A DNA stretch of 19,528 nt from Betaproteobacteria bacterium (GTDB taxonomy: Bacteria > Pseudomonadota > Gammaproteobacteria > Burkholderiales > SG8-39), in contig JAFAGU010000030.1 of assembly GCA_019237595.1 (NCBI GenBank), forward strand, positions 1 through 19,528. The letters run 5' to 3'. This document shows, piece by piece, positions 1 through 8,900 of the stretch (positions are counted from its first letter, which is position 1; every line of letters begins with the position of its first letter). The notes under the pieces are model-generated. The model was not told the DNA's origin, did no database searches, and saw only the letters and a program-made list of their open reading frames with translations. Position numbers and translations under genes: made by a program.

Positions 1-413
1 AGCAGCCCGCCTTCGGACTTCATCGCTTCGCGGATGCGGTGCGACATGAACCACGCGGTCTTGTAGGTCACGCCAAGCACGCGCTCAAGCTGCTTCGAGG
101 AAATGCCTTTCTTCGACGTGCAGAGCAGGTGCGTCGCGTGGACCCACTTGTGGAGCGGAACCTTGGAGTCCGCGAACACGGTGCCAACGGTGACGGTGTA
201 CTGCTGGCGGCAGTGGCCGCAGAACAGAAGCCCCGGACGATGGGCCTTGCCCTCAAGTCGGCTCTGGCGATCCGCGCCGCCGCAGTGCGGGCATACCGGG
301 CCTTTGGGCCAGCGGATCGACTCAAGGTAGGCGCGGGCGGCTTGCTCGCTGGTGTGCGCATCCCCGGTGTGGGAGGCGGGGGCGCGGGTAGCGTCTTTCT
401 GCTTTTGGCTCAT
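1..413 (-). CDS. IS1595/ISXO2-like family transposase, N-terminal part (3' end beyond the window)
   Basis: The minus-strand frame opens with ATG at 413-411 and stays open to base 1, so about 137 residues are visible and the C-terminus is outside the window. An N-terminal zinc ribbon is clear (CPHCGG near residue 42 and CGHCRQ about 25 residues later). It is followed by the segment typical of IS1595-family enzymes: KWVHATHLLCTSKKGISSKQ, then LERVLGVTYKTAWFMSHRIR. That is the N-terminal region that precedes the DDE-type catalytic domain. The zinc ribbon probably contacts the element ends. The start is supported by an AGGAG box eight bases upstream (422-426 on the plus strand). Whether the full transposase is intact cannot be judged. 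The family call is firm; the subgroup is less so. Confidence 0.9.
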   Translation of the reverse strand, partial: MSQKQKDATRAPASHTGDAHTSEQAARAYLESIRWPKGPVCPHCGGADRQSRLEGKAHRPGLLFCGHCRQQYTVTVGTVFADSKVPLHKWVHATHLLCTSKKGISSKQLERVLGVTYKTAWFMSHRIREAMKSEGGL

Positions 414-435
414 GGTCTTAACTCCTATGAGCCGT

Positions 436-465
436 AATCTTGAGGGAAATCTATGCGTTTGTCAA
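436..465 (-). promoter_or_regulatory. Candidate sigma-70 promoter of the transposase
   Basis: On the minus strand a perfect TTGACA lies at 465-460. A CAAGAT box at 442-437 follows after a 17-base spacer (AAGATT with an 18-base spacer). The -35 box is consensus and the -10 box is weak (3 of 6). The predicted transcript would start about 20 bases before the transposase ATG and include its AGGAG ribosome binding site. Confidence 0.4.
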
Positions 466-598
466 GTACATATTTGCCGGATAGCAGCCCCTGTAAGACC
501 GTAAGCCCTTGATTTCTCGTAGTGGGACGCCGCCCATCTTTTCCAGGGTGGAAGACGTGGTTGATCTCCCACGCCCGGCGAGCGCACGATGCCTGCAA

Positions 599-604
599 AG
601 GAGG
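599..604 (+). promoter_or_regulatory. Ribosome binding site that sets a TTG start for the methyltransferase
   Basis: A perfect AGGAGG (within AAAGGAGGAG at 597-606) sits six bases before an in-frame TTG at 611-613. The upstream in-frame ATG at 509 has no such site, and it would add 34 residues with no recognisable conservation. Confidence 0.75.
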
Positions 605-610
605 AGGCGC

Positions 611-2008
611 TTGGAAGCAGCCGGCGGCACGCTGCTCGGAAGCATCTCGACGTTCTGTCAGCGCACCGGCATGGCGGAATCGACCTTTGGCCGGCGCGCC
701 GTCAACGACGGCAAGTTCGTCTCGCGCCTGCGCGACGGCGCGCGCGTGACGCCCGAGACGCTCCAGCGGGTCAACGAATTCATCGTGCGCAACGGCGGGG
801 TGGCGACGGGCGAGGCGCCGCCGGAGCTTCTCCCTCTCATTCGCGCGGGCGCGCTGCCGCTTCCGCTCGTCTCGACGGCAAGCGGGCCGGATCGCGGCTT
901 CCGGTTCTTCGACAACCGCCAGAAGTACCTGCTTTTCGTGAACACCTGCAGCGAGAAGGAGGTCGTGGCGCGCCGCGTGGGCCTCGAGCTTGGGCACGTG
1001 CATCCGAGGCCGCCGGCCCTACGCGTTTTCGACGCCGGCATGGGCGACGGCACGGTGCTCTCGTCGGTGATGCGCGAGATGCACCGGCGTTTTCCCACCA
1101 TGCCCTTCTACATTGTCGGGAAGGAGATCAGCCTCGAGGATGTGCGCCTGTCGCTTCGCAAGATGGCCGACCGCTTCTTCGAGCACCCGGCGACGGTGCT
1201 CGTCGTCACGAACATGTACTACACCGAGGCGCCTTGGCTCACGCCGAGGGAAGTGGCCGCGGCGACGTCGCTCGCCTGGCAGGAGGCGCCGCTCTCGGGC
1301 AACACGGCGCACGAGTTCGCCGAGCAGATCGCCGGCCTCGAGCCCTTCCTCACGCGCAACTGGCAGGCGCGCCACAGCCCCAAGAGCGGCAATCCGGTGT
1401 ACGACCATCCGGCCGCGCTCATCCTCTATCGCGAGGACTATCGATTTCTCCTCGACGAGGTGATCCCGCGCCGCGGCGCCGCGCGGGCCGACTACGACCT
1501 CGTGATCGCTTCGCAGCCGTACCGCGCTCGCGCGCCGGTCGAGTTCAAGGCCCAGAAAGTCATCGCGCCCCTCGTGCGCGCGCTCGGCAAGGGCGGCCGC
1601 TTGCTCGGAATCCATTCCTATGGCCGAGATCCGGGCCTCGAGATCGTCCAGGGCGTCTGGCCGGAGGAAAACCCGTTCACCACCGGGCGGCACGACCTCC
1701 TGCGCGCCGCCAAGGCGGAGCTCGGCAAGGAAGGCAAGCGCTACAACTTCAATGCGTATGCGGATGCCAGGGCGCTTTTCCGCTACGAGATGCATACGCT
1801 GCCCACCGAAATATCCGAGAGCATCGGCACCTCGACGCTCTTTGCGGCATGGAACGCCGCCATCTACGTGGCGCAGATCGAGGATGCGCGCCTCGCCGAG
1901 GCGCTCGGCGAGCGGCGCTACCTCGATGCCACGCGCGAAGTGCTGCGCAGGCACGGCAGCCTCTGGTTCCTCGACGAGTCCTATGTCGTTTCCCGCAAGC
2001 GCGACTGA
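611..2008 (+). CDS. SAM-dependent methyltransferase with N-terminal HTH-like segment, function unknown
   Basis: About 465 residues from the TTG start. Residues 10-60 (TFCQRTGMAESTFGRRAVND and the following positions) look like a small helix-turn-helix module also seen at the N-terminus of some alpha- and betaproteobacterial proteins. Residues 139-150 (VFDAGMGDGTVL) form the glycine-rich SAM-binding motif I of class I methyltransferases, and E172 in GKEIS is a candidate ribose-binding acid. The rest, including VIASQPYRARAP near residue 298 and a conserved-looking GIHSYGRDPG near 333, does not match a family I can name. The last 26 bases overlap the start of the MetF-like gene, so the two are almost certainly co-transcribed and translationally coupled. 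That suggests a one-carbon or methyl-transfer role. The methyl acceptor is unknown. An insertion sequence lies just upstream and may have altered its promoter. Confidence 0.75.
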   Translation: MEAAGGTLLGSISTFCQRTGMAESTFGRRAVNDGKFVSRLRDGARVTPETLQRVNEFIVRNGGVATGEAPPELLPLIRAGALPLPLVSTASGPDRGFRFFDNRQKYLLFVNTCSEKEVVARRVGLELGHVHPRPPALRVFDAGMGDGTVLSSVMREMHRRFPTMPFYIVGKEISLEDVRLSLRKMADRFFEHPATVLVVTNMYYTEAPWLTPREVAAATSLAWQEAPLSGNTAHEFAEQIAGLEPFLTRNWQARHSPKSGNPVYDHPAALILYREDYRFLLDEVIPRRGAARADYDLVIASQPYRARAPVEFKAQKVIAPLVRALGKGGRLLGIHSYGRDPGLEIVQGVWPEENPFTTGRHDLLRAAKAELGKEGKRYNFNAYADARALFRYEMHTLPTEISESIGTSTLFAAWNAAIYVAQIEDARLAEALGERRYLDATREVLRRHGSLWFLDESYVVSRKRD

Positions 2009-2861
2009 GCTTCGCACCCCGGAGGCGGCGCTCGCCGAGCTCGCAGCCGCGGCGTCGATCGAGATGTCGGCGCGCGAGCTGCATCGCGCCGGCGAAGTAG
2101 CCGCGCTGTTGCCGGCAACGACGTGCGTTTATGTACCGTCGTTACCGGGCTTGCCGCTCTCCAGGACGCTGCAGGCGGTGGCGGCACTGAGCGCCGCGGG
2201 CCTCGATCCGGTTCCGCACGTCGCTGCCCGGCGCATCGCCGACCCGCGCGAGTTCGAGGCCTTCCTGCGACGCGCGGTCGACGGCTTCGGGGTGCACCGC
2301 GTGATGCTCGTCGGCGGCGACGAGCCGCAGGCGCGCGGACCCTTCCCGGACGCTGCCACGTTGCTGGTGGAGGGCGTGCTTTCCCGCTGCGGCGTGAAGG
2401 AGATCGGTCTCGCCGGATATCCCGAGGGCCATTCGCGCATCCTGGCGGCGGAGTTGAGGCAAGCGCTGGAGCGCAAGCTGATGCTCGCGGCGGAGCAGGG
2501 ACTCGGCGCGTACGTCGTCACGCAGTTCTCGTTTGCGCCCGCGCGCGTGGTCGAATACTGCGCCGCGATGGAGCGCGACCATCCATCGGTCCCGATGTAC
2601 GTGGGTCTTGCGGGCCCGACCGATCCCGCCGCGCTCGCGCGCTACGCGCAGCGCTGCGGCGTGAGCGCCTCGCTGCGCGCGCTGCGCACGCTCGGCACCG
2701 GCATCGCGCGGCTCGTCACCCACACCGATCCGCGCGAGCAGGCGCTCGCGATCGCGCGCCATTGCGCCGGGCGCGAATCCACGAGCGTGGTCGGGCTGCA
2801 CCTCTACAGCTTCGGCAGCGCGGTGGCCACCGCTTCGTGGCTGAGGAACCTGCTTCCCTGA
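1983..2861 (+). CDS. MetF-like methylenetetrahydrofolate reductase family protein
   Basis: 292 residues, close to the usual bacterial MetF length. Members reduce 5,10-methylene-THF to 5-methyl-THF with FAD in the cytoplasm; some run the reverse, oxidative reaction in demethylation pathways. Visible family marks are an early acidic residue in SIEMS (near 27), VPHVAAR at 78-84, GGDEPQ at 111-116, GYPEGH at 145-150 (compare the YPExH motif of MetF), TQFSF at 180-184 and GLHLYSFG at 271-278. The ATG at 1983 lies inside the methyltransferase gene, a 26-base overlap. The gene ends 10 bases before the convergent dehydrogenase gene. It is clearly diverged from housekeeping MetF (the usual EFFPP motif is not present), so I give no symbol. 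A dedicated role with the methyltransferase is inferred. Confidence 0.85.
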   Translation: MSFPASATELRTPEAALAELAAAASIEMSARELHRAGEVAALLPATTCVYVPSLPGLPLSRTLQAVAALSAAGLDPVPHVAARRIADPREFEAFLRRAVDGFGVHRVMLVGGDEPQARGPFPDAATLLVEGVLSRCGVKEIGLAGYPEGHSRILAAELRQALERKLMLAAEQGLGAYVVTQFSFAPARVVEYCAAMERDHPSVPMYVGLAGPTDPAALARYAQRCGVSASLRALRTLGTGIARLVTHTDPREQALAIARHCAGRESTSVVGLHLYSFGSAVATASWLRNLLP

Positions 2862-2871
2862 CGGGCGAGGC

Positions 2872-3618
2872 TCAGCCGCGGCCGACGAAGGGCATCTTCG
2901 TGGCCATGATGGTCATGAACTGGACGTTCGCATCGAGGGGCAGGCTCGCCATGTAGGCGACTGCGCTGCCGACGTGCTTCACGTCCATGCGCGGCTCGAC
3001 CATCGTCGAGCCGTTCGCCTGCGGCACGCCCTTCGTCATGCGCTCGGTCATTTCCGTGGCGGCGTTGCCCACGTCGATCTGGCTCGCCGCGATGTCGTCC
3101 TTGCGGCCGTCGAGCGAGATGCACTTGGTGAGGCCGGTGACCGCGTGCTTGGTGGAGGTGTAGCCGACCGAGTAGGGCCGGGGTGCATGCGCCGAGATGG
3201 AGCCGTTGTTGATGATCCGTCCGCCCTTGGGCGTCTGCGCCTTCATGATCCGGATCGCCTCCTGGGTGCACCAGAACATCGCGTTCAGGTTGATGTCGAC
3301 CACCGAGCGCCACTGCTCGACGGTGAGGTCTTCCATGGGCACGGCGGGCAGCCCCATGCCGGCATTGTTGAAAAGCACGTCGAGCCGACCCCACTTCGCC
3401 TTCAGCTTGGCGAAGATTTCCTTCACGGTCGCCGGGTTCGTGATGTCCGCCGGAAGGACGAGCGTGCGGTCCTTCGCGCCGGATTCGGCCGCGGTTTTTT
3501 CGAGGAGCTCACCGCGCCGGCCGACGAGCGCGACGCAATAGCCGTCCTTCAGCAGGGCGAGGGAAGCGGCCTTGCCGATGCCTGTGCCGGCGCCGGTGAC
3601 GAGCGCGACCTTTTGCAT
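2872..3618 (-). CDS. Short-chain dehydrogenase/reductase (SDR) family oxidoreductase
   Basis: 248 residues, classical SDR size. The nucleotide-binding motif TGAGTGIG is at residues 8-15, the structural NNAG at 84-87, N111 and S140, and the catalytic YTSTK (Y153, K157). Such enzymes oxidise or reduce alcohols, ketones or CoA-bound intermediates with NAD(P). R34-R35 after the second beta strand favour NADP(H), a weak inference. The stretch after the active site reads IDVGNAATEM where many SDRs have a PG motif. The start is supported by AAGGAGA six bases upstream. It is divergent from the LVIVD gene with 64 bases between them, and convergent with the MetF-like gene. The substrate cannot be deduced. 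Confidence 0.93.
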   Translation of the reverse strand: MQKVALVTGAGTGIGKAASLALLKDGYCVALVGRRGELLEKTAAESGAKDRTLVLPADITNPATVKEIFAKLKAKWGRLDVLFNNAGMGLPAVPMEDLTVEQWRSVVDINLNAMFWCTQEAIRIMKAQTPKGGRIINNGSISAHAPRPYSVGYTSTKHAVTGLTKCISLDGRKDDIAASQIDVGNAATEMTERMTKGVPQANGSTMVEPRMDVKHVGSAVAYMASLPLDANVQFMTIMATKMPFVGRG

Positions 3619-3682
3619 TTCGAGTCTCCTTTTCCCTTGGGGTCGGTTATCTTACTGCCATCGCGTTGCACGGGTCCCCGGC
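3619..3682. promoter_or_regulatory. Divergent intergenic region holding two promoters
   Basis: The 64 bases between the SDR gene (minus) and the LVIVD gene (plus) must hold both promoters, but no strong pair of boxes is visible. A TAAGAT (minus) / TATCTT (plus) candidate -10 lies in the middle, near 3650-3656, without convincing -35 boxes. The SDR side has a good AAGGAGA ribosome binding site; the LVIVD side has none. Confidence 0.35.
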
Positions 3683-4906
3683 ATGGCGAACGGCCAGGCG
3701 CTGTTTCTCAACACCAGGCTCCTCGCGCACCATACGCTGAACGGCTTCGGCGGAATGGGCGAGGGCATGGCGATGCAGCTTGCTCGCGACGGCCGCCGGA
3801 TCCTGTGGCTCGCGCACGAGAGCGCGCCGAAGAACTTCACCGCCGTGGACGTGAGCGATCCGCGCGAGCCGAAGGTGGTCGTGCAGGCCGACCTGCCGCA
3901 CGCGCAGATGCGCTCCAATTCGCTCGAGGTCTCCGGGGACCTCATGGCGGTCGCATACCAGGTCGGCAAGCTCGGTCTCAAGCCCGCGGGCTTCGAGCTC
4001 TTCGACATCTCGACGCCCGAGCGCCCGAGGTCGATCTCGCAGTTCGATGCTTCCGGCCCGCGCTCGCGCGGCTGCCATCAGCTCTGGTTCGTCGACGGCA
4101 AGACCGTGCACATGGCGTGCGCGGACCCCGAGCTCGTTCCGCGCGACCCGAAGGACGACCAGGTCTACCGCATCATCGACGTGGCGAATCCTTCCAGGCC
4201 CGTCCCGGTCGGTCGCTGGCATCTTCCCGGCACCATGGAGGGCGATGCCGAGCCGCCGCCCGAGCGTTTGCCGGCGCGCTTCGACGCCGGCTTTCGCGCG
4301 CACAACACCAACGTCTATCCGGAGCGTCCGGACCGCTGCTACCTCGGCTATATCGACGGCGGCATCATGGTGCTCGACATTTCCGACCGCGCGCGGCCGA
4401 GCCTCGTTTCCCGCTGGCAGAACTCGCCGCCCTACAACGGCTTCAACCACACCGTGCTGCCGCTCTTTGGGCGCGAGCTGCTCGCCGTGAGCGACGAGTC
4501 CGTGCAGGACGGCGGCGCCGACTGGCCCAAGCTCGTGTGGCTCCTCGACGCGAGGGACGAGCGCCGGCTCGTCAGCGTTTCGACGCTGCCCGCGCCGCCG
4601 GTCGATGCATTCAAGGGCCGCGGGGGGCGCTTCGGCGCGCACAACCTGCACGAGAATCCGCCCGTGCCCGGCGCCTGGCGATCAGAGACCGTGCTGGTCG
4701 GCACGTTCTTCAACGCCGGCGTGCGGGCCTACGACATCAGCGACCCGTACTCGCCCCGCGAGATCGCCTACTACGTGCCTCCGGCGCCCGCCGGCACGCG
4801 CGCTGGCGCCGTGCAATTGAACGACGTCTATGTGGACGACCGGGGCGTCGTGTTCACCGTCGATCGCCACGCGGGCGGCCTGTACGCCCTGGAAATGAAG
4901 CTGTGA
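3683..4906 (+). CDS. LVIVD-repeat beta-propeller protein, putative metalloprotein
   Basis: 407 residues without signal peptide, so probably cytoplasmic. Repeated segments of the form (V/L)xxxDIS(D/T)PxxP mark propeller blades: VDVSDPREP near 55, FDISTPERP near 107, IDVANPSRP near 165, LDISDRARP near 231, LLDARDERR near 287 and YDISDPYSP near 350. This matches the LVIVD repeat family, whose function is unknown. A histidine recurs at about the same place in successive blades: GCHQLW (H132), RAHNTN (H207), FNHTV (H256) and GAHNLH (H320). This suggests an axial metal site, by analogy with other propeller enzymes. The stop overlaps the GTG of the CobW-family gene (GTGA), so a metallochaperone is translated directly after it. 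No clear Shine-Dalgarno precedes the ATG. The catalytic role is unknown. Confidence 0.82.
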   Translation: MANGQALFLNTRLLAHHTLNGFGGMGEGMAMQLARDGRRILWLAHESAPKNFTAVDVSDPREPKVVVQADLPHAQMRSNSLEVSGDLMAVAYQVGKLGLKPAGFELFDISTPERPRSISQFDASGPRSRGCHQLWFVDGKTVHMACADPELVPRDPKDDQVYRIIDVANPSRPVPVGRWHLPGTMEGDAEPPPERLPARFDAGFRAHNTNVYPERPDRCYLGYIDGGIMVLDISDRARPSLVSRWQNSPPYNGFNHTVLPLFGRELLAVSDESVQDGGADWPKLVWLLDARDERRLVSVSTLPAPPVDAFKGRGGRFGAHNLHENPPVPGAWRSETVLVGTFFNAGVRAYDISDPYSPREIAYYVPPAPAGTRAGAVQLNDVYVDDRGVVFTVDRHAGGLYALEMKL

Positions 4907-5844
4907 ACGATGCTCGGACCCCGGTCTTCGTCGTCACGGGGTTTCTCGGAAGCGGCAAGACAACGCTCGTAAACCGCCTCCTCGCGCAAGCGCCCGAGTC
5001 GCTTGTGGTCGTGAACGAGTTCGGCGAGGCGAGCGTGGACCACGCGCTCGTCGAAGGCGCTCGCGAGACGACGGTCGCGCTTCCCGGCGGGTGCCTGTGC
5101 TGCCGCCTGCGCACCGATCTCGAGGAAGCGCTCGTCGGCGCGGCGATGCGCCGTCGCCGCGGCGAGATCGCCGGTTTCGATCGGGTGATCATCGAGACGA
5201 GCGGGCTCGCCGACCCAGGGCCGGTGCTCCAGACGCTTTTCGCCGAGGAGGCGCTTTCGCGGGACTTCCGGCTGGGCAAGGTCGTCGCCGTGCTCGATTG
5301 CGCCGATGGCGCCGCCCGGGAAGCCGCGCGCGAGATCGCCAATGCACAGGTCGCCGCGGCCGACGTGGTCGTGTTGTCGAAGGCTGACCGTGCCGCGCCG
5401 GAGCAGGTCATGGATGCCCGCGCGGAAGCGCGGGCGCTCAATTCCGGCGCGCCGGCCCTCGAAGGGGAATTCGGCGACGTGGACGCCGGCGTGCTGCTCG
5501 AGCCGGCGGCAGCCGCGTGGCGCGAGGAGACTGCGAGCGCAGTCCACTCCGCCGGCATCCGCAGCTTCTCTATGAATCTCGGCGGCGGTGTACCGCGGGC
5601 GCAGGTCGAAGCCTTCATCTCCATGCTCGTGCAGCTTTGCGGGTCGCGGCTCCTGCGCGTAAAGGGGGCGGTCGAGCTCGAGGGAGGCGAGCGAATGCTC
5701 GTCCAGGGGGTGCGCCACGTCTTCGACCGTTTGCGCGCTGCTCCTCCGGCCCTCCACCCGGGCCTCGTCTTCATCGTCGAGGAAATCGAGGCCGCCGACG
5801 TGATGGCGCTCTGGCGGAGCGTGAGGGCGCTCGCCCGCGCGTAG
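4903..5844 (+). CDS. CobW/COG0523-family GTPase, putative metallochaperone
   Basis: 313 residues from a GTG start that shares four bases with the previous stop. Walker A is GFLGSGKTT at 13-21. The family metal-binding motif CxCC is GGCLCC (C64, C66, C67). ETSGLADP at 98-105 is the switch region and SKAD (159-162) the guanine-specificity motif. The C-terminal 95 residues fit the CobW_C domain. COG0523 proteins bind GTP and Zn, Co, Fe or other ions and insert them into client enzymes. An upstream Zur-type operator is not visible. Because it is translationally coupled to the LVIVD protein, that propeller is the obvious candidate client; this is inference. Confidence 0.93.
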   Translation: MNDARTPVFVVTGFLGSGKTTLVNRLLAQAPESLVVVNEFGEASVDHALVEGARETTVALPGGCLCCRLRTDLEEALVGAAMRRRRGEIAGFDRVIIETSGLADPGPVLQTLFAEEALSRDFRLGKVVAVLDCADGAAREAAREIANAQVAAADVVVLSKADRAAPEQVMDARAEARALNSGAPALEGEFGDVDAGVLLEPAAAAWREETASAVHSAGIRSFSMNLGGGVPRAQVEAFISMLVQLCGSRLLRVKGAVELEGGERMLVQGVRHVFDRLRAAPPALHPGLVFIVEEIEAADVMALWRSVRALARA

Positions 5845-5881
5845 GGTTTTCCCCTCACTTCGTCCCGCCCCCGGGCCGCTG

Positions 5882-5913
5882 CCGGAGCGCAAATCCTTGC
5901 AAAATTGCTCCGG
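5882..5913. repeat. Nested inverted repeat in the gap before the cyclic-di-GMP gene
   Basis: CCGGAGC (5882-5888) pairs with GCTCCGG (5907-5913). Inside the loop GCAA (5889-5892) can pair with TTGC (5897-5900). No run of T follows on either strand, so it is not a standard intrinsic terminator. The rest of the 140-base gap (5845-5984) shows no convincing promoter. GGAGG at about 5968-5972 is the likely ribosome binding site of the next gene, with a long spacer. Confidence 0.5.
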
Positions 5914-5984
5914 GATTCCCTAGGCGGGCCTCGGGAACGCCCCTATGGTTCGCGGAAAGAAACGACCGGAGGATAACGGGCCCA

Positions 5985-8900
5985 ATGCGCCCCGCCCTGG
6001 AATTCACGAAGCGCCGCCGCGCGAGCGTCGTGTCGGTTCTCCTCCTCGAGGATGACCCCGCGTTCGCCAAGCTCATGCAGGCGCGCCTTCGCCGGATCGC
6101 ATGGGCGACGGTCACCCTGGAGAAAGTGCAGACGCTGCAGGCGGCGCTGGAACGCCTTGCGATGGCTGCCCCGGATCTGATCATCACGGATCTCGCCGTG
6201 CCCGACGCTCGCGAGCTCGAGACGCTCGATAGCCTGGCGGACCGGGCGGAGTGCCCGATCATCGTGCTGACTGGCAGCGACGAGGGAGCGTTGCGCGAAG
6301 CCGCGATCCAGCACGGGGCCTACGACTTCCTCTCCAAGGAGGATCTCGACGACGCGGACCTCGAGCGCGTGCTGCGCCTCGCCGCGATGCAGGCCCGCGC
6401 GTTCCGCGACTTGCGCGAGAGCGAGGAGCGCTTCCGGCGGCTCACGCAGGTCTCCGCCGACTGGTATTGGGAGCAGGACGAGCATTTTCGATTCAAGGCG
6501 CCACGGCACGGCGACCTCGCGCGCAACGATCTCGCACGCGCCGCTCACGCGGTCGGGAAGACCCGCTGGGAGGCGTATCCGCGGGCCCTGACGCCGGCGC
6601 AGTGGGCCGCCCACCGGGCGACCCTTGAAGCGCATCGTCCCTTCCAAGACCTGCAATACGAGCGCATGAGCGTGGACGGCCGGCGCCGCTGGGTGAGCGT
6701 GTCCGGGGAGCCGCTCTTCGGGCCCGACGGGCGCTTCCGCGGCTACCACGGCGCGGGCCGGGACATCACCGAGCAGAAGCTTGCCGAACTCCGGCTGCAG
6801 GAAAGCGAGGAGCGCTTCCGCAGCCTCGTCGAGCTCTCCTCAGACTGGTACTGGGAGCAGGACGAGCAGTTCCGCTTCACGGCGTTCTCGGGGCCGGCCG
6901 CGAACGAGAACGCGGCGGGGCGCGATGCCGCCGCCTACCACGGCAAGAAGCGCTGGGAGATCGGCGACCTGGAGCCCATCGGCACGACGTGGGAAGCGCA
7001 TCGCGAGCAGCTCGCACGGCGCGAGCGGTTCCGCGACCTGCTTTTCCGCAGGCGCATGGAAGACGGCGCGGTTCGCTACATGCGCATCAGCGGCCATCCG
7101 GTCTATGGACCCGACGGCGTGTTCCTCGGCTATCGTGGCGTAGGCCGCGACGTCACGGAAACCGTCACCGCGGACGAGGCGCTGCGGGCGAGCGAAGAGC
7201 GCTTCCGCAGCCTGACCGCGCTCTCGTCCGACTTTTTCTGGGAGACCGATGCGCAGCACCGGATCACCGACGCCACCCATGGGCCCAAGCACAACGTCGG
7301 GTACCGTGCCGTGGGGCTCGCGCGATGGGAAATTCCCTATACCTATCCGGATGCCAAGGGTTGGGAGGCGCACCGCGCGGACATGGACGCCCACCGGCCG
7401 TTTGCGGACTTCGCATTCGGGCGCACCGACGTCGACGGGCGCGAGCGGCACCTCGTCATCAGCGGCGAGCCGATGTTCGGCCCGGACGGCGCGTTCAGGG
7501 GGTATCGAGGCATCGGGCGGGACGTTACGGAAACCCGGCGCGAGCAGCGTCTTCTTGCGCTCGAGCATGCCGTGTCGCGGCTCCTGGCAGACGCCTCCGA
7601 ACCGGCCTTCGCGCTCAAGGAAGCGATCCGGCTCGTCTGCGAGTCCCAGGGGTGGGACGGCGGGCGCTATTTCGAGCTCGACGAGCGGGCGAACCAGATG
7701 GTGTTCCACACGGCGTGGACGAAGGGCAGCGGCCCGGTGTCGGAATTCATCTCGCGCTCCAGCAAGCTCACCTACGGTCCGAATGTCGGCCTCATCGGGC
7801 GCGCCTGGCAGACGGGGGAAGTGCAATGCTCGGTCGATCTGGCAAACGACCCAAGAGTCGCGCAACCGGCGCTAGCCGCGACGACCGGCTTGCGCGGGTC
7901 GTTCGCGTTCCCCGTGAGCTTCGAGCGCAGGGTCTTCGGCATCTTCTCCATCTCGAGCATGCTGCCGCAGGCGCCCGGCGAGCGCTTCCTGCGCACGATG
8001 CTCGTGATCGGCAACCAGGTCGGGCAATTCCTCGCGCGTAAACGAAGCGAGGCGGCCCTTGTGCAGAGCGAGGCGCGCTTCCGGCAGACCTTCGAGCTCG
8101 CCGCGTCGGGCATCAGCGAGGTGGGTAGCCAGGGCCGCTTCCTCCGCGCGAACCGCAAGGTCTGCGAGATCCTGGGGTACTCGGAGCAGGAGCTGCAGGG
8201 CCTTACGGTCAAGGACATTTCCCATCCCGAGGATCGCAACGTCATGGATGCGAGCCTCGCGCGACTGCGCCGGGGCGACGTCACCGCGGTGCGCGGCGAG
8301 AAGCGCTACGTCCGCAAGGACGGATCGGTGGTCTGGGTGCAGCTCACCATCGCCGCGGCCCGCGATGCGGACGGCCAATGGCAGCACGACATTTCGATCT
8401 ACGAAGACATCACGGAGCGCAAGGCAACCGAGGACGCGCTGCGGCGCTTCCGCGCGGCGCTCGACAGCTCGGCGGACATGGTCTTCCTCGTCGACATGAA
8501 GGACGGGCGCCTCCTCGACTTCAACGGCACGGCGTGCACCTACCTTGGCTACGAGCGTGCGGAGCTTGCACGGCTCACGTCGCGCGACGTGCTGGAGGGC
8601 GTTTCCCGCGAGGACCTCCTCGGCACGTATGCCCGGCTCCAGGAGCGCCCCGATCGCGCCGATTCGGGGGTGCGGACCTACCGGCGCAAGGACGGGCGGA
8701 CCTTTGAGGCCGAGGTGCTACGGCGCGTCATCGAGTCGCCGGACGGGCCGATTCTCGTCGTGAACGCTCGCGACCTGACGGAGCGCAACCTCGCCGAGGC
8801 GCGGCAGGCGCTCTACGTGCGCTACCAGGAGGAGCTCGCGCGTTTTGGCGAGTCGGCGCTAGGCAAGCGGGAGCCGGACGATCTCATCGAGGATGCAACC

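Larger units (their letters stand above)
1..491 (-). mobile_element. Partial IS1595-family insertion sequence, proposed left end near 491
   Basis: The transposase fragment defines the element. The stretch from about 420 to 520 is visibly richer in A/T than the surrounding sequence. Read on the minus strand, a possible element tip starts GGGGCTGCTATCCGGC at 491 and runs into the transposase promoter. I cannot see the other end, so the terminal inverted repeat and target duplication are unverified. If 491 is the tip, the 8-base target copy would be tgtaagac at 492-499. The boundary is a guess; the presence of an insertion sequence is not. Confidence 0.45.

Noticed and set aside
500..580. Minus-strand peptide WEINHVFHPGKDGRR recalling HNH or HicA-like fragments.
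   Set aside because: It is too short, lacks the flanking residues of either family, and lies opposite the upstream region of the methyltransferase.
509..610. ATG at 509 as the methyltransferase start.
   Set aside because: It has no ribosome binding site and adds an unconserved Arg-rich stretch, while TTG at 611 has a perfect AGGAGG six bases upstream.
5881..5902. Possible sigma-54 (-24/-12) promoter around TTGCA at 5897.
   Set aside because: The GG and GC elements are about 13 bases apart, not the required 10, and the flanking consensus is missing.
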